Below are positions 1 through 11,200 of a DNA stretch of 64,000 bases, piece by piece. The stretch is from the NCBI GenBank assembly GCA_902806595.1, contig CADCXC010000038.1, positions 2,666,001 through 2,730,000 on the forward strand. The letters are read 5' to 3'. Position 1 is the first letter of the stretch, and every line of letters begins with the position of its first letter. A program made the translations under genes and the position numbers. The notes below the pieces were generated by a model that did not search any database, was not told the DNA's origin, and saw only the letters and a program-made list of their open reading frames with translations. The DNA comes from Pyrenopolyporus hunteri. Its lineage: Eukaryota > Ascomycota > Sordariomycetes > Xylariales > Hypoxylaceae.

Positions 1-55
1 TAGTCAAGCTTGGGTGTGAAAATGGAGGGCCCCCATCACGGACCTGACGCTGTCC
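1..55. other. Left edge, 3' flank of the first gene
   Basis: These 55 bases follow the stop codon of the minus-strand gene at 56-3202 and presumably belong to its 3' untranslated region. Nothing else is recognisable. Confidence 0.5.
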
Positions 56-3000
56 TCAGCCCAAAGCCGCCTGTCCTCTAATTCTATGTATTGAGCTCTT
101 AATACGTGATATCCGCTGTTGCCACTCCACATACGACCGATTACGACGTTTCAGCAAGCAATTGGCGCGGAAAGCCTCTGTTTCCTTAGATAGTTCCTGG
201 TATAGTTTTGTAACCTCCGAACATTTATGTTCAGCTGTAGCAGATGCGTTAATCCGTTCACCCGTTTGGTGTTTGGCTAACCTTTCGGAAACTTTTGTGC
301 CATTACGTCTATACTCATGAATAATAGCGAAGACACTTTCCTCTCGTGTCCGAAGGTGGTCAAGAAGTTTCTATTTAAGATCAGCAAACATTAATGCGAC
401 ATAATTTTTGTAAGCACCCACCGTAGAAATAAGATGAAGGGTGTCAACTACGCCACCAGAGGCCACTTCAACTGCGTCCTGCCACCTCGCCTCGTTTGTA
501 GACTTTGATGGTGGGTTATGTGGCTGACCGTCTCGTCCCATCGAGGATTGCTCGGCAAACGCCCCTCCTTGTTTAGCAGCTTTTGAGAGCATTGGATTAG
601 AATCATTTCGAGGTTTTATCACCGCCGATGGCTGTAGCCATGAAAGCCTTTTCCCAGCATGGTGGCTTCTCATCCCTTCTGGAGTTTCCCGGCCGGCATG
701 CCGATAATGGTCCGTTTTTCTCTGTCGTTGGGCAACTCTAGAGGAAAATTCTACAGATTTTGGGTGGAGTCGTGGACCTTGGGGCATAACGTGCTCTATA
801 TTCCTAGCCAGTAGATAATCATCACTCGGGCTCGAGCTTCGCAGTATTATTCGGGACGTGTGGTCAGTTTCAGGTCGATAGTCCTGCGGACCCTTTGCGG
901 TCTTCATCTCCTTCGAAATTTGACACGCGGACTGGGCCCGTAAACAATTACTTTGAGCGGGGATATTCTCTTTAGGTAGTTGTGGTTCACAATTCGGGGC
1001 CACCTGTAGAGAGCGTGGCAACTTATGGTCGAATGATGCCTGAAACTCTGCCGGATATTCACGTTGGGCTCCATGATTTGCTGGTTCTTGAAGCTTGTGG
1101 AGTGAGTTGCGCTCAGAAGTTGCTCCTTTTCCAACGGCTGTTCGTGAGTGCCTTAAGGGGCTACCCAACTTACTAACTGTCGGGTACCCGCTCCTCTCAG
1201 CCGAAGGCGCATCAAACTGCTGATGGCTTTCTACTTTCTTGACTAGAGGATAATGACACTTGATTGACGTGGGGATATTTTGCGGCTGGTCAACGTATGC
1301 GTCGTCATTTTGGAAATCCTTCTGGGTGTTTCTTACTTGAATCTCTTGCCGGTCAACATCTATATTTTGGCCCAGCACCAAGGCGTGGGTTCTTTCGATT
1401 GGACCAGCTGTTCCCTTTTTCTCAACTCCTCTCAGATCTTTGGCCTCGTCAAGGGTGTGCGGCTGGTCCGTGGATGTCTGGCGGCCACCCGAGTAACTTA
1501 CAACTAATATTTCCTCTACTGGATCGGCAAGGATATTCTTGTTAGATTGCCTTGAATACTCAGGGTCCTTGTGGGCTATTGGAGGCCCTAGGGAATTCCG
1601 TTTGACGACCATAATTTCTGCTGCCGAGGCGGGTAGTTGGGTTTCAGAGTCCCTTTGAGCAATGCCCCTAGGAGGTTGCGTAGGCCTTGAAAGCTCAATA
1701 TTCTGTAGGGGATCATGACCCGTCGTTGTAGCTTTGAGCATAGGCTCTACTACCGCCCCTGGGCCAATAATCTTTTGCCCGACAATCCCGTTTTCCGCAT
1801 CTTCAGTCTGGGTTGGGACGTCGGCTTCATTTGATACAAGATCCGCACCGTCACGAAAGGAGCCAGGTTCCGGGTCCTTCAGCTGCTTTGACTTAGCTGA
1901 TACAAGTCGCTTACTGCACCGGGCATCTCCGTCTCCTGATCCACCATAATATTCATCGTCTGCCGAGTTACGAACGAGTCGCTGTCTGTGGTTAGGTTTA
2001 ATAGCTGCCTCCGCGCTTCTTGCTTTCGATCTCGACTGTACTAAACTTCGCTTCTTCTTCGAACTCGGTCCCATTGCTGCTTCTGGCGCTGCACACGGAG
2101 CATGACTCTTGGACTGGGCTTCTGGGTGCGGTTTTTGTTTTTCTTCTACACGCGACTCCCGCTGGTACGAGACGTCATCATCCGTCTCGGCTGGCGATGT
2201 CGGGTGAATCTGTTTCCGGCTACTCGAACCCTGTTTGCCGTCCTTCTTCGTACTAAAACCCGACCGCGACTTGGCTTTACTGGCTACTTTCTGCTCAATC
2301 TGTGCCAATGGATTACCTTCTGGTTCGCGGTAAAATGATTTCTTTGGGAGCCTTGGGGTTAGTGGTTTTCGACTCCCATCTTTCTCGTTGGATTGTAATT
2401 GGGGATTTGCAGCAGGCTTGTCTAACTTTTCAGCAGTGTGGTCTTTATTGCTCTCTTGAGTACGCCGCGATGCACGAGTCGGTATCAATGCGGGTTTAGC
2501 TATGGAATTAGTTCTAGGCTTTCGTGCGCCCGTGACACCGGTAGCCCGCTCGGCGCGTTTTGGCGCCGCCTTAGATGCTGACTCAAGCTTCTGCAATCGG
2601 CCTTTCGTGGTGCTGGCCGGCTTGGGCTCCTTGGTAGTTACTGGGGCTCTCTGTGTATTATCTTTCGTCCGCGGCCTACCAACAGCCTTACCACGAGGTT
2701 TCTTACTCGATACCTTCCTCCTTCCACGCCGCTGGGCCGTCTCGGCAACATAGGAACTGTCTGAATCTTGCCCGCTACTCTCAGATATCACAAATTCAGC
2801 GTCGTCAAGATTCGGCGTGGTACCACCATTCTCAAAATCTACATTAAAGGGCTGTGTGGTATCTTCTCCGTCCGTACGATTCGGCGCAACGTGGCTATCG
2901 ATTTCTGATGTCGCGGAATGACGAGAGGGAGAATCCAGAATCAGCATGTCCTCGTAATCGGAAAGAAGGTAATCGCGAGGGATAGGCTCCGTTTCCGCTT

Positions 3001-3202
3001 GCGCGGCGTTGGAAAACATACTATCAGCCATCTGATGCGTTGGAGACGAGGAACGTTCATCCGGATTGGAACTTGTGGAAATTATGGGATCGTTTGGGAG
3101 TTCCGAAGGGGGGTTACTCTGCGATATCTCCCATAAATCGTGAGAGGTACGTCGCCACTGACAAGACATATTTGGTAAGTTTACTACGAGTGCGGTTAAC
3201 AT
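56..3202 (-). CDS. Large disordered basic protein with C-terminal coiled-coil, function unknown
   Basis: Exon 1 is 3202-422 and exon 2 is 370-56, giving about 1031 aa (1020 if the ATG at 3169 is used). The 51-nt intron (371-421) starts GTGGGT, carries a TGCTGAT branch-like site and ends TAG. It is a multiple of three, and its last three bases are the stop that appears to end the long frame. The frame continues beyond it for 104 helical, charged codons (for example TKLYQELSKETEAFR), so the gene is longer than the uninterrupted frame suggests. The body is rich in Ser, Lys, Arg, Pro and Gln, with an acidic N-terminal part and basic stretches; an AT-hook-like GKAVGRPRTK lies near residue 175. A nuclear or DNA-associated role is only an inference from composition. 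I do not recognise the family. Confidence 0.75.
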
Positions 3203-3816
3203 TCGTATTCGGACAAACGTGTGTGTATGTTCGGAAGAAAAGAACTCACAAACATATCCATATTTAGAACCTATGACCCCTCATTCATGCTGTTCACATA
3301 GAATGTATAGCTTGAAAGTAGAGCCGTTCGAACCCTTGATCTATCGCCTGGAGGCCAATACCGGCATATTAGGGTACGGGATAGATACTGTCTGGGTGTC
3401 GGTAATGAACTATTAAGCGTATACTCTAGGAGAGATACGTAACGATATAGCAAATGCTTGGTAGGGAAGGGAGTCTGGCTTAGAATCCAGTCCGCTTCCG
3501 GAGAATGGCGGCGGGAACAATTTGGACGACGATGTGAACGTAGATGTGAACGCGACACCATATGTAATCTAAGGGAGGTTATGAATAAACAGGGAGCAGG
3601 ACGTATAAGTCTTAAGGCCACTACAAGTGTAGCACAATCCGTATAGTTGGAACGAGGACGGTTCGAAAGTGGATTGTAAATCTGGATATCCCTATCTGTT
3701 AATGAGATTAGATAGTAGATGAATCCGAAGAGAGTATTCGGAAATGATTTTTCGGAATGAAATTTTGACTTTGTGTCGCTTGGCCTGTCATATTGCACGA
3801 AGAAAGTACAATTCAA

Positions 3817-3851
3817 TACCTACCTACCTACCTAGGTGCCTACGTAGGTAG
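3817..3851. repeat. TACC/CCTAGG palindromic repeat cluster
   Basis: Tandem TACC units run into CCTAGG and return as the complement GTAGG, making a near-perfect inverted repeat. The same word family recurs in most intergenic regions of this window. Confidence 0.8.
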
Positions 3852-3954
3852 TTGTGAGGCGCTTTCGTTCTTTCCCTCCCGAAGTTTATACTTCGCCATA
3901 TATGAGGTACTCCTCTCCTGCTTGACGGTTGCAGCTTCGCCAAATGTCAACAAG

Positions 3955-4045
3955 CACCTACCTACCCACGTGTACATCCAGTACCTTACGTACGTTCGTA
4001 CGTACCTACCTACCTACCTAGGTATATACCTACATGTAGGTACTG
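3955..4045. repeat. TACC/CCTAGG/ACATGT palindromic repeat cluster
   Basis: Imperfect TACC and GTAC tandems flank a CCTAGG core. They are followed by a 16-base perfect palindrome, TACCTACATGTAGGTA, near 4027-4042. The cluster is noncoding. Confidence 0.8.
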
Positions 4046-4557
4046 CATGAATCTTCCCATAGTCAGAATGAGTTGTATGCGCCTAAAGTTATAAATGACT
4101 TAAGCAGTTTAAGATTGGCAACCCTCTCACGTTCCTATCATTAACCTAGTCTAGGTAAGCGTTAGGTGTAACTACCTAGGTAGTTGACCTTAAGTTTGGA
4201 ATATAAGGGACTGCTTATCTCCCAGCCTACATAGCTCTCTTGCTCCTATGGATGATACGTCAAGGAGATGCCATAGACTAGCTACGGGATTGGAAGGCAG
4301 TGATATAGGATTTGGGTAGTCAAAGGAACCGTATAATATCATCACCGTAATACTCATTAACGCATGGGGAAGCCGGCAGTATGCCGGTCGGTCTCTGAGG
4401 CCGCAGCTGACTTAATTCAAGTCATGCTAGAATAGCGAAGTCACTCGCCAGAATTCAGTAGGTACAAATCCATGAATCTTTTGTCCCGGGGTCCGCCTGA
4501 ATCAATGCAACCAGCCAACGCCATGTAATATTTCCATATCGTCCAGAATCTGGAGAT

Positions 4558-5198
4558 TTATCGGACGATGCCGTCGAAGCGCTGCTTGAACCATTTCACG
4601 GTCTCGTCACGGTTGATCCGGTGGCCGGCGCCGATTCTGCTCTTGCATCGTCGGCGGCGGGTGACGCGCTCACCGGGGCGGGTCATGCAGCAGTAGAAGT
4701 CCATGCCGTAGATACCGATGGCGGGGTCGTACTTGATGCCGAGATCGATGTGCTCGCTGATACCGAAGCCGAAGTTGCCGGTCTCGCTGAAGTTGCGCTT
4801 GCGAAGCTCGTATTCCTTGACCTTGAGGCCGCGCTCGAGAATCTCCTCAGCCTTGGGGCCGCGAACGGTAACGTGGACAGCGATCTTTTCGTTACGTCGG
4901 ATGCCAAAAGTTCGGACAGTGTAACGAGCCTTGCCTAGAGATCGCGCGATGATTAGAAACGGCCGGACCTACGGGGTTTGAGTCGCGAACAACTTACTGT
5001 AAACAGGAGTCTGACCGCTCAGTTGTTCCAAGACCTTCGCAGCACGGGTCAATCTGTCACCAGATTCGCCGACCGAGATGTTGAGGACGAGCTTCTGGAT
5101 GCGGAGCTCCCGCATGGGATTCTGGGCTTTCTCAGACTATTAAGAATATTATTAGTATTTCGATATATCAATATCCAATGCAGGACTAGACATACCAT
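4558..5198 (-). CDS. RPL11: 60S ribosomal protein L11 (uL5 family)
   Basis: This encodes large-subunit protein uL5, which binds 5S rRNA in the central protuberance. The exons are 5198-5196 (only the ATG), 5136-4998 and 4934-4558, giving 172 aa, the usual length for eukaryotic L11. The spliced start is MSEKAQNPMREL; the middle has LVLNISVGESGDRLTRAAKV and TPVYSKARYTVRTFGIRRNE, and the end is TVKWFKQRFDGIVR. All are strongly conserved in this family. Intron 1 (5137-5195) directly follows the start codon with donor GTATGT; intron 2 (4935-4997) has donor GTAAGT. The gene is divergent from the Sm B gene at 5770, so both probably use the 571-bp interval between them as promoter. Confidence 0.97.
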
Positions 5199-5769
5199 GG
5201 TGGCTGCGGCTGGTTAGTAATTATCGCGGACGTGACGTGAAGGTTGGAGGAGATGGTCGTTTGGCTGAGAATTTGGACCAAAACTTGACGATGGTGAAGA
5301 TTGGGAAAAGAAAGCACCCACAAAAACTGGCGGTGGTAAGAGGGTTTCTTGCCCTACTGCAATTCGGGAGCTTTTTCCGGGCTGGTGCAGAATGTGGCTG
5401 GTGTGTATGAATGTACAGTACCTATGTACTTCGGTGGAGGGTCCACAAGCTTCTTATCAATAACCTTTCCAATCTCGCTCTAGCGTAAAATATCCCGACT
5501 TGTGGGTCCTTCTATGTACCTAGGTACCTATGTACGGAGCTCTGATGCTTCAGCCTTGACAATGTTGCCTCGTCCAATTTTCGTCGATTGAGCTCCGCCT
5601 ATCTACCTACTTACCTACTATATCGGAGCTTAGAGTCTAAGCTTTCGCACACTCACCACGACGAACGCCCGACAAAGACCACGTTTAAGTCATTCTGACT
5701 TGGCACATACTGCCAGGCACATTTTATATTTACGCTTGAAGTGCTCCGTTGGAGCCAGCCATCGCAAAG
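5199..5769. promoter_or_regulatory. Divergent promoter interval between RPL11 and SmB
   Basis: This interval lies between the two start codons and must carry the 5' leaders and core promoters of both genes. It contains CCTAGGTACC-type repeat words near 5519-5534 and CTACC tandems near 5599-5619. No single binding site could be assigned by eye. Confidence 0.55.
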
Positions 5770-6704
5770 ATGTCGAACAAGCAGGGCAAAATGGTATGTT
5801 ACCTCCTTTCGCCGGTTCATAGCTTCAACGTTGACATTATAGGCTGACCATACGGATATTCTCTAGGCCGGTTACGTGTGTATCCCCTTTGGTCGCGACT
5901 TTCTACGCGTCACGCTTGGCTGAATCCATTTCATTTGTACCTACTAACGTTTCCAGATCAACTACCGGATGAGAGTTACGTTGATGGACGGTCGCCAGAT
6001 GACAGGACAAATGCTTGCTTTCGATAAGGTATTTGATTCTCGTTTATGACTAGACCTTCGCCGGCTAATTGGTCCGTAGCATATGAACCTCGTCCTCTCC
6101 GATACCGAAGAGTTCCGACGCGTGAAGCGAAAGCAAACCAAGCCCGCTGCACCCGGCGCATCTAGCTCAGCAACACAGACTATCGAAACGGAAGAGAAGC
6201 GTACTTTAGGCTTGACAATCGTACGCGGCGCTCATATCGTATCTCTATCCGTCGAATCTGCGCCGCCGGCCGATCCCAGCACGCGACTCGGAAAGAGTAC
6301 GCCTGGTGGCTTGCCCACCGGCTTAGCTTCCGGCCCGGGTGTCGCCCGCCCTGCTGGACGTGGTGCAGCTCCAACGTCTCTTGCGGTAAGTTCTCATGCT
6401 AGAATTAGATCAATACTTGGTACTAATGTTTACCAGGGCCCCGCTGCTGGTGTTGGTGGTGCTGTTCCCCCCCCTTTTCCTCAGTTCGGTGGAGCGCCTG
6501 GATTTGGACCTGGCAGAGGTGGCCGTAAGTACATCCTTAACCCGCGAGGAACTCTGCATATACTAACATACACCAGCTCCCGCGCCCGGTTTCCCTCCTG
6601 GTGGATTCCCTCCGCCAGGGTTCCCTCAAACGCCTCAGTTCCCGCCTGGTTTCAATCCTGCCGGTGCTCCTCCCCCGGGATTCAACCCTCCGCCGCGAAG
6701 ATAA
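5770..6704 (+). CDS. SMB1: Small nuclear ribonucleoprotein Sm B (SmB/B')
   Basis: SmB is a core spliceosomal Sm-ring protein that binds the U-rich Sm site of U1, U2, U4 and U5 snRNAs. The exons are 5770-5793, 5867-5875, 5957-6028, 6080-6385, 6437-6524 and 6577-6704, giving 208 aa. The Sm1 motif region reads INYRMRVTLMDGRQMTGQML then AFDKHMNLVLSDTEEFR. The Sm2 region reads EKRTLGLTIVRGAHIVSLSV. The tail is Gly/Pro-rich with PPGF/PPPG repeats and ends PPPRR, typical of SmB tails that bind proline-recognition domains. Exon 2 is a 9-nt microexon encoding Ala-Gly-Tyr. Two introns show clear TACTAAC branch sites. The start is the first ATG, and NKQGKM is typical of fungal SmB. Confidence 0.96.
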
Positions 6705-7390
6705 TTTCAGAGGGGAGTTTTGGTTCTCGAAGAAGGAAATCCTGCCTAGTGACGTACGGGGATACCATTGGCGTTTAGGGTGTGGTGGCTGAACTACCTA
6801 GCATAATGGATAGCACCAAAAACGATGGAATTTGCATTCTGTACTCTATCATAGATCGGAAGGTCTTAAATACAGCACCGCCATTAGTTTCGAGAAAAAT
6901 TAAGGACAGTTTTGTTTCGTACACAAGGGGATCTTTGAATTAATAGATCATCGGCGTATCGTTGAAACCATTTGTCTCGATATTGTGCATACCACCTAGT
7001 ACGAGGTATCCGTATCGAGGAAAGATGCACCTATCCTACATTTAGGTGCCTAAGATATGGTAAATAAGGTAGGTAAATAAGGTAAAGCCGGACGGGCTGA
7101 CAACAACCGTTTAATGGTTGGCCAGGGTATGCAAGGGGCTAAAGCAAGTATGTACACACGCACCTCCATCTACGTGAGAGGTACATGCGTCACTCCAGTT
7201 CAGCTGTCCAACAAATTTAGGCCCGCCAAACTGCCCCCCATTAGAAATTTATTGTAAAATTTCCCTTGCGTTCCGAATCGGACACCCGACCATTACCTAT
7301 TCTCGCCGGCGCGCAACTTCCAACCACGTTACCTACCTCACAACTACTTCCTCCTCCCCCTTAACCAAAACATCCCGGTGACAGTTCAAG
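6705..7390. other. Intergenic, SmB 3' flank and MPC1 promoter
   Basis: This 686-bp interval lies between two same-strand genes. The stretch before the MPC1 start is pyrimidine-rich (near 7325-7370), as is common upstream of fungal start codons. An imperfect tandem of TAAGGTAGG/TAAGGTA occurs near 7060-7085. No coding signal is seen. Confidence 0.5.
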
Positions 7391-8243
7391 ATGGCAGCCT
7401 TCGTGAAAGCAGTCAACGCCAAGATTCGGTCGAATCCGACCCTGAGTTACTTCTGCTCGACACGTACGTGCATCCCCATCCCCAACTCCCCTTCCGGTGT
7501 ACGGACTTTGCCCCGTAATGTCCGATACCACCCACGATGAAAGAGAATTAGGTGTTGCTTTTAGACGGAATGAGATTCCTAGGTAGCGCCCAGTGCTGGA
7601 CCGTAGAGATAGCCCGGGGGCTACTTAACAGCTCCGTACAGCAGTGGCCTATACCTCAGACACCGCATCCCGCCGGCGCATTACGACGTCATTGTTGTCT
7701 TAATGCGCTATTGTTTCCATATTGTCGCCACGACAAGGACTGGCTGCTAACATGGCTTACTCATAGATTTCTGGGGACCAGCGTCGAATTTCGGTATACC
7801 TGTTGCTGCCGTGATGGATGCAAGGAAATCACCTGAACTGTACGTGGCCAACATACCTCTCATATACTCTTGACAAAGCGCGTTGGGATGTTCCGCAAAG
7901 TAGCAAAACAACGTCCCCAACCCACGCTTTTGTCCGTATGTCCCAAACATGTCCATGAGCTAAACAACTTCTCTATTATAGGATCTCCGGCCAAATGACC
8001 CTCGCTCTCTGCATTTACTCGGCAACATTTATGCGATACGCCCTCGCCGTGACACCTAAGAACTACCTACTCTTCCTCTGCCACTTTATTAACGAGGGCT
8101 CGCAATTATCCCAAGGATACCGATATCTCAAATGGCATCATTGGGGCGGCAAAGAGCAGGCGGGTGTCCGCGGTGCCGTCGAGGGAGCCAAGGAAACGGC
8201 TGCCGCTGCTGGTGATAAGGTCAAGGAGGTCGCCTCGAAATAA
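7391..8243 (+). CDS. MPC1: Mitochondrial pyruvate carrier subunit 1
   Basis: MPC1 pairs with MPC2/MPC3 in the inner mitochondrial membrane to import pyruvate. The exons are 7391-7463, 7767-7839 and 7982-8243, giving 135 aa. The signature STHFWGPASNFGIPVAAVMD spans the first junction, and LISGQMTLALCIYSATFMRY then ALAVTPKNYLLFLCHFINEG follow. These match the yeast MPC1 family closely, including the PKNYLLF helix. The C-terminus is Ala/Lys-rich and variable. Intron 1 is 303 nt and intron 2 is 142 nt, both long for this window. Pyruvate carboxylase, the cytosolic competitor for the same substrate in many fungi, is the next gene downstream on the same strand. Confidence 0.96.
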
Positions 8244-11200
8244 ACTGCGTCCATAAATTTTGGGGTGTTCACGGCGTCAAACTGTCTCTTGTGGAACCTG
8301 TCACCGGCGATGTTATGTGCTCAACTAGAGAGGTTGCAAGTTTGCGTATAGAGTGAATCCGACTTTCCTGTGAAAGGTCGGGAGGAACGAGAACCGGTTT
8401 TGGATGGGGCCGCGTCTTCAAAAGGGAGTGCAAGAATCTGTATTTCTATTGCATCGGATGGGTCATCAGTCGTTCCTATGATTAAAAACAACCTTGGAAT
8501 TGGTTTCTTGGCGATTCCAAATCCATCAGCTAGCTCGTCAGTATATTTTGAGAAAGGGGTGATTCGTATTATCCAGTTTCGCCTGAAATAGAAATGTCTC
8601 TGGACGTCTATCCAAGGTCATACCGACGCATCACTGTTCACCGTTATTTGATACTCATAAGTGCCGATCTATTTGTCCCGTCATTACGCGGCGCAAACAC
8701 TTGGCGGTGATCGGTAAAGCTGAGGCGGGACAAGTCGAGATATTCGGAATCCTTGGCTTAACTGTTTTCCGCTTTATATAAGGTACCTACCTATATACGT
8801 ACATAAGTTCCAAGACATGTGTCCATATAAGAAACAAGCCCCATAAAGCTGAAGCTGGTGTTGCCTCAAAACACGCGAAGGCTCAATTAGTGCTCAAAGC
8901 TCATTGCCAAGTTTGGAAAGTATAGCAGGAGAATAGTACTGGACCCTTGGGGGGTGGTACCATGCATCAAGGCAACAGAACCCGGGGGCGTACCGAGGAG
9001 ACAAGCCGCATCGACGAATTAAGAGCTTTAAACTGACCATGTTTGTCAGATAATGCCAGTTCCGTCGACGTAACGGAGTCCGCCACTACTATTAAAAAGG
9101 AGTGCCTAACTCATGGTGGTTGGTCACATGCATAGCAATATACACCGTGACGACGCGTCTCGCAAATTAGGGAATTTCCCATGTACCATACATGTCTTCC
9201 GCGCATGGCTGTCCGTTCGTTGAGCTCAAAGTTTCGATATGTTTTAACTCTCATCACCATCACGTCGAGACGGTGTGCTAGGCCATGCGGTTTGGGGGGT
9301 GGTTCATCTGACACCGGCCAGAGCGGAACGCATCCACGGAGCCGGCTAGACCTACCTATTACAAGGTACCCTTAGGAGCGAATATAGAGGCTGGGGGATT
9401 CATAGTATAGTCAGTTCAACAATCCGTGGGATATGGGACGTGGGATGAAACGTCAGCCAGGCTACGCTCCACGGTTGTGTACCTCTATATTATCTACAGC
9501 GGATGATTGCCCTAGTACAGCGCGGCCAAGCCAAGCGCCAATGTCTCAGCCCAAACCAAGAAATTAAGCATTTAATTCAGTTTTATTCGAAAATGGAGAT
9601 ATAGACTACCTATGAGTGTTTAAAAGCGGAAACGGAGAAATCTACATAAAGCAACCAAGCTTCTTTCCGGCTTGTCACGCCGAGAAGGGGGCGCCAAATG
9701 ATGCTCGAAGATTAGAGTAACTATCTAGGCAAGGTAGGCTATGGAGCAAGAAGTGTGATGCTAGCAAAGACGGCTTAATGCATGGGATCCGTAGCTTGGC
9801 TTATACGTAGCGGTGATCGACGCTTCGAGTTATGACTTAAGTTGTTTCGCCAAGCGACTGGCGAGTAATTAATAGCGCAATCTAGATAAGCTGTCAGATT
9901 GGGGGCAATATTAGTTCTGCATCCGCAGCGTTGGCGCGGACTATAATGGCACTAACTAGGCCATACAACCCTACCTGGCGTATAAGACAATCTCTATTGC
10001 ATCACAGGTCGGGGGACGAGCCGAGGTGGTGGGAACTTGAAGGGGGTTTATGAGAAAATAAAATAATCCTTTGTAATACATATTATGTAGTTGGAAATAA
10101 GTTCGACTGGTCGACCGCAACGGAATAGAATGAGCCGCGACAAGTTGTAAAGGGGGGGAAACGAGGGCCAAGATAGGTCCCATCTATACGCCCTCGTTTT
10201 CACCAGTGGTGATTCAAACTCAACACATGATCTAGCCAAAGATTTTTCACCGCCCTCTTCCCGGAGTATCAGGTATTACATATGTAGTATATAGGTATTC
10301 TCAAGCTTGGCATATTGGCGCCATGAGATATGGATGTGAGCGGAACTCTTCGTTTACTCCAAAAATTCACCAAAACTACAACCCTCGGCCTGTACGATGG
10401 AGGAGCGTATTAACAATGATGTAATCGTGCGAATTTTGCGTCAGCAGACCCAAGTAGGGTAAACCACACCAACATGAGAACCAACCAATGTACCAACCGC
10501 AACCAGACTCGGAGTACCACGCCTCAAATATGTTCGGGGATAATATATCAAAAGCCTATCGCCCCGAAGTGCGATGGTGAATGCGCGCCAATCATGGTAC
10601 TTATGTGAAAGAGGAAAAGCGAGAAGAGAGGAAAAAAGCTCATAAGAACGTTAAACCGAAATCCGTGGGAGATAACTATTTTATCCGACTATTCTGATTG
10701 GCTAGTGGGGAGTTTGCGAACACAACAGGGCCTACATAAGTCGTACATGGAAGTACGAGTACGTATACCCAATGTGTCTTACCCCAGCATCTTCGAGGAT
10801 GGGCCTGAGTGAATCGAGGTCTCTTTCCCTCCTTCATCTGTGACGGTGTAACTCCCCCTCGCAGGCAAGGCAAGGAAGGAGCCGCGGGAGCAATACGTTC
10901 GTTGGCAAGGATATGACAGCATGTGGTAGTTAATACCTCAGAGAGCTCGTGCTTAGGGCGTATTCTCTGCAAACCGCCTCCCACTCTCTTGACCCCGCCA
11001 AACCCCGCCATGCATTCTTTCCCCCCTTGTTCAACCTCACCCAAAAGATACCTAATTATACATTGCCTGGCAAGTAGTACGTACGTATATCCGTACAGGA
11101 AACACACATGCACCTACATCCTCGTGTCCTTACTCATACCTCCTTTACGTAGAGTCTGGAAATGGATAATGATCCCCTGTATCCATGGTCCGAACACAAT

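Larger units (their letters stand above)
3203..4557. other. Intergenic region with palindromic repeat clusters
   Basis: This 1.35-kb stretch separates two minus-strand genes. It contains two dense clusters of ACCTACCTAGGTA-type repeats (near 3817-3851 and 3955-4045) and another CCTAGGTAG word near 4176. Frames here are short and lack family resemblance. It should hold the upstream region of the 56-3202 gene and the RPL11 3' untranslated region. Confidence 0.6.

Noticed and set aside
128..140. ACATACGACC similar to the start of fungal 5S rRNA
   Set aside because: The following sequence does not match 5S rRNA, and the site lies in the coding exon of the first gene.
371..373. TAG at 371-373 as the true end of the first gene
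   Set aside because: It is the last triplet of a good intron and the frame continues with 104 helical residues; a truncated form by retention remains possible.
3325..3340. GTTCGAACC resembling a tRNA B box
   Set aside because: The bases after the core do not fit the B-box consensus and no A box or cloverleaf is present.
3271..3816. 181-codon minus-strand frame
   Set aside because: It has no recognisable domain and its composition looks like noncoding DNA; it ends near a repeat cluster.
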